A DNA stretch of 5,087 bases, from assembly GCA_023390705.1 (NCBI GenBank), contig JAEWCI010000085.1, positions 1 through 5,087 of the forward strand, in the 5' to 3' direction. The position numbers and the translations under genes were made by a program. The DNA is from Pseudomonadota bacterium. Its GTDB lineage: Bacteria; Pseudomonadota; Alphaproteobacteria; Acetobacterales; Acetobacteraceae. The first letter of the stretch is position 1. Each line of letters begins with the position of its first letter. Below, piece by piece: positions 4,743 to 5,087 of the stretch. Below the pieces are notes generated by a model. It had not been told where the DNA came from. It was given only the letters and a program-made list of their open reading frames with translations, and did not search any database.

Positions 4743-5087
4743 CAGCTTCGCGGGGGAGATGCCATGGTGGCACGGGAGAGGAGAAGGCCACCAAGTTCAC
4801 GGTGCAGCTTCTGGCGGATCGCCTCGGCAAAGGCGGGGTAGTCGGGGCAGGCCATGGCGAAGCTGCCGGGGCCGCCGATCACCTCCGCCCGGTAGTGCTC
4901 CAGCAGGTCCGGCTCCTCGTTCAGCACCGCCAGGGCGTTCAGGGTGACGCCGGCGGCAACGCCGATGTCGCGCACCAGGCCGGGCGGCCTGCCGTGGTTG
5001 TGGCTGCCATCGCCGGAGACGTCCAGCACCAGCCGCGTCGCCCGGGCCGGGCAGCGGGCCAGCAGGGCGAGGCCCGCGGCCATGCCC
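4742..5087 (-). CDS. DUF1194 (von Willebrand factor A-like) protein, C-terminal part, runs off the window
   Basis: Only the last ~114 residues are present; the gene continues beyond the right edge, and the Met at 5083 is internal (preceded by Gly, as in the family's I-G-x-A-M-x-x-G type context). The visible part has VLDVSGDGSHNHGRPP, which resembles the DxSGDGxNNxG stretch of DUF1194, a family with a von Willebrand A-like fold. It is followed by RDIGVAAGVTLNALAVL, HYRAEVIGGPGSFAMA and FAEAIRQKLHRELGG, all family landmarks. A short tail, LLLSRATMASPPRS, follows the conserved end. The family's biochemical role is unknown; members often carry an export signal at the N-terminus, which cannot be checked here. 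Its stop shares one base with the phnW start, so the two are almost certainly one transcript. Confidence 0.82.
   Translation of the reverse strand, partial: GMAAGLALLARCPARATRLVLDVSGDGSHNHGRPPGLVRDIGVAAGVTLNALAVLNEEPDLLEHYRAEVIGGPGSFAMACPDYPAFAEAIRQKLHRELGGLLLSRATMASPPRS

Noticed and set aside
3570..4841. Long plus-strand open frame (423 codons) antisense to phnW
   Set aside because: It starts inside the intergenic hairpin and runs across phnW into the DUF1194 gene. Its composition is low-complexity (His, Arg, Gly, Gln), typical of antisense shadows.
1..5087. CRISPR array, tRNA, insertion sequence or phage-type system
   Set aside because: I saw no regularly spaced direct repeats, cloverleaf-like segments, transposase or integrase motifs, or terminal inverted repeats.

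Overview
This is a GC-rich window (roughly 70% GC by eye) with the codon style and gene families of an alphaproteobacterium. An Acetobacteraceae or Rhodospirillales (Roseomonas-like) chromosome fits best, but that placement is inferred from protein character and was not tested. I see no mobile element, CRISPR array, tRNA or rRNA. All genes are compact and separated by short gaps (none above 300 bases).

Layout from left to right. (1) An ECF-type RNA polymerase sigma factor on the minus strand (4-519). (2) Upstream of it on the same strand, formate--tetrahydrofolate ligase (fhs, 681-2351). It is recognisable over its whole ~556-residue length but is interrupted at codon 217 by a single in-frame ochre (TAA) codon. 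(3) A divergent intergenic region (2352-2523) with a candidate fhs promoter, a GC-rich leader with two competing hairpins, and a GGAAC/CGTC pair that could be an ECF-type promoter for the rightward gene. (4) A small DUF1289 four-cysteine protein on the plus strand (2524-2730). (5) An intergenic stretch with two short inverted repeats, then an OmpW-family outer-membrane beta-barrel with a clear signal peptide (2886-3557, plus). (6) A strong nested hairpin between convergent genes (3563-3603), likely a shared transcription end or a dispersed palindromic element. (7) A two-gene minus-strand unit: the C-terminal part of a DUF1194 (von Willebrand A-like) protein running off the right edge, whose stop codon overlaps by one base the start of a class-V PLP aminotransferase. 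The aminotransferase closely resembles 2-aminoethylphosphonate--pyruvate transaminase (PhnW).

Functionally the window is a patchwork of separate housekeeping and accessory functions: one-carbon (folate) metabolism, stress-type transcription control, envelope, and phosphonate or amino-acid transamination. There is no single obvious pathway. I found no convincing new defence or mobile system. The points most worth checking are the premature stop in fhs, the structured fhs leader, the possible leaderless ECF-dependent promoter in front of the DUF1289 gene, the intergenic palindrome at 3563-3603, and the tight DUF1194-phnW coupling without other phosphonate genes in view.
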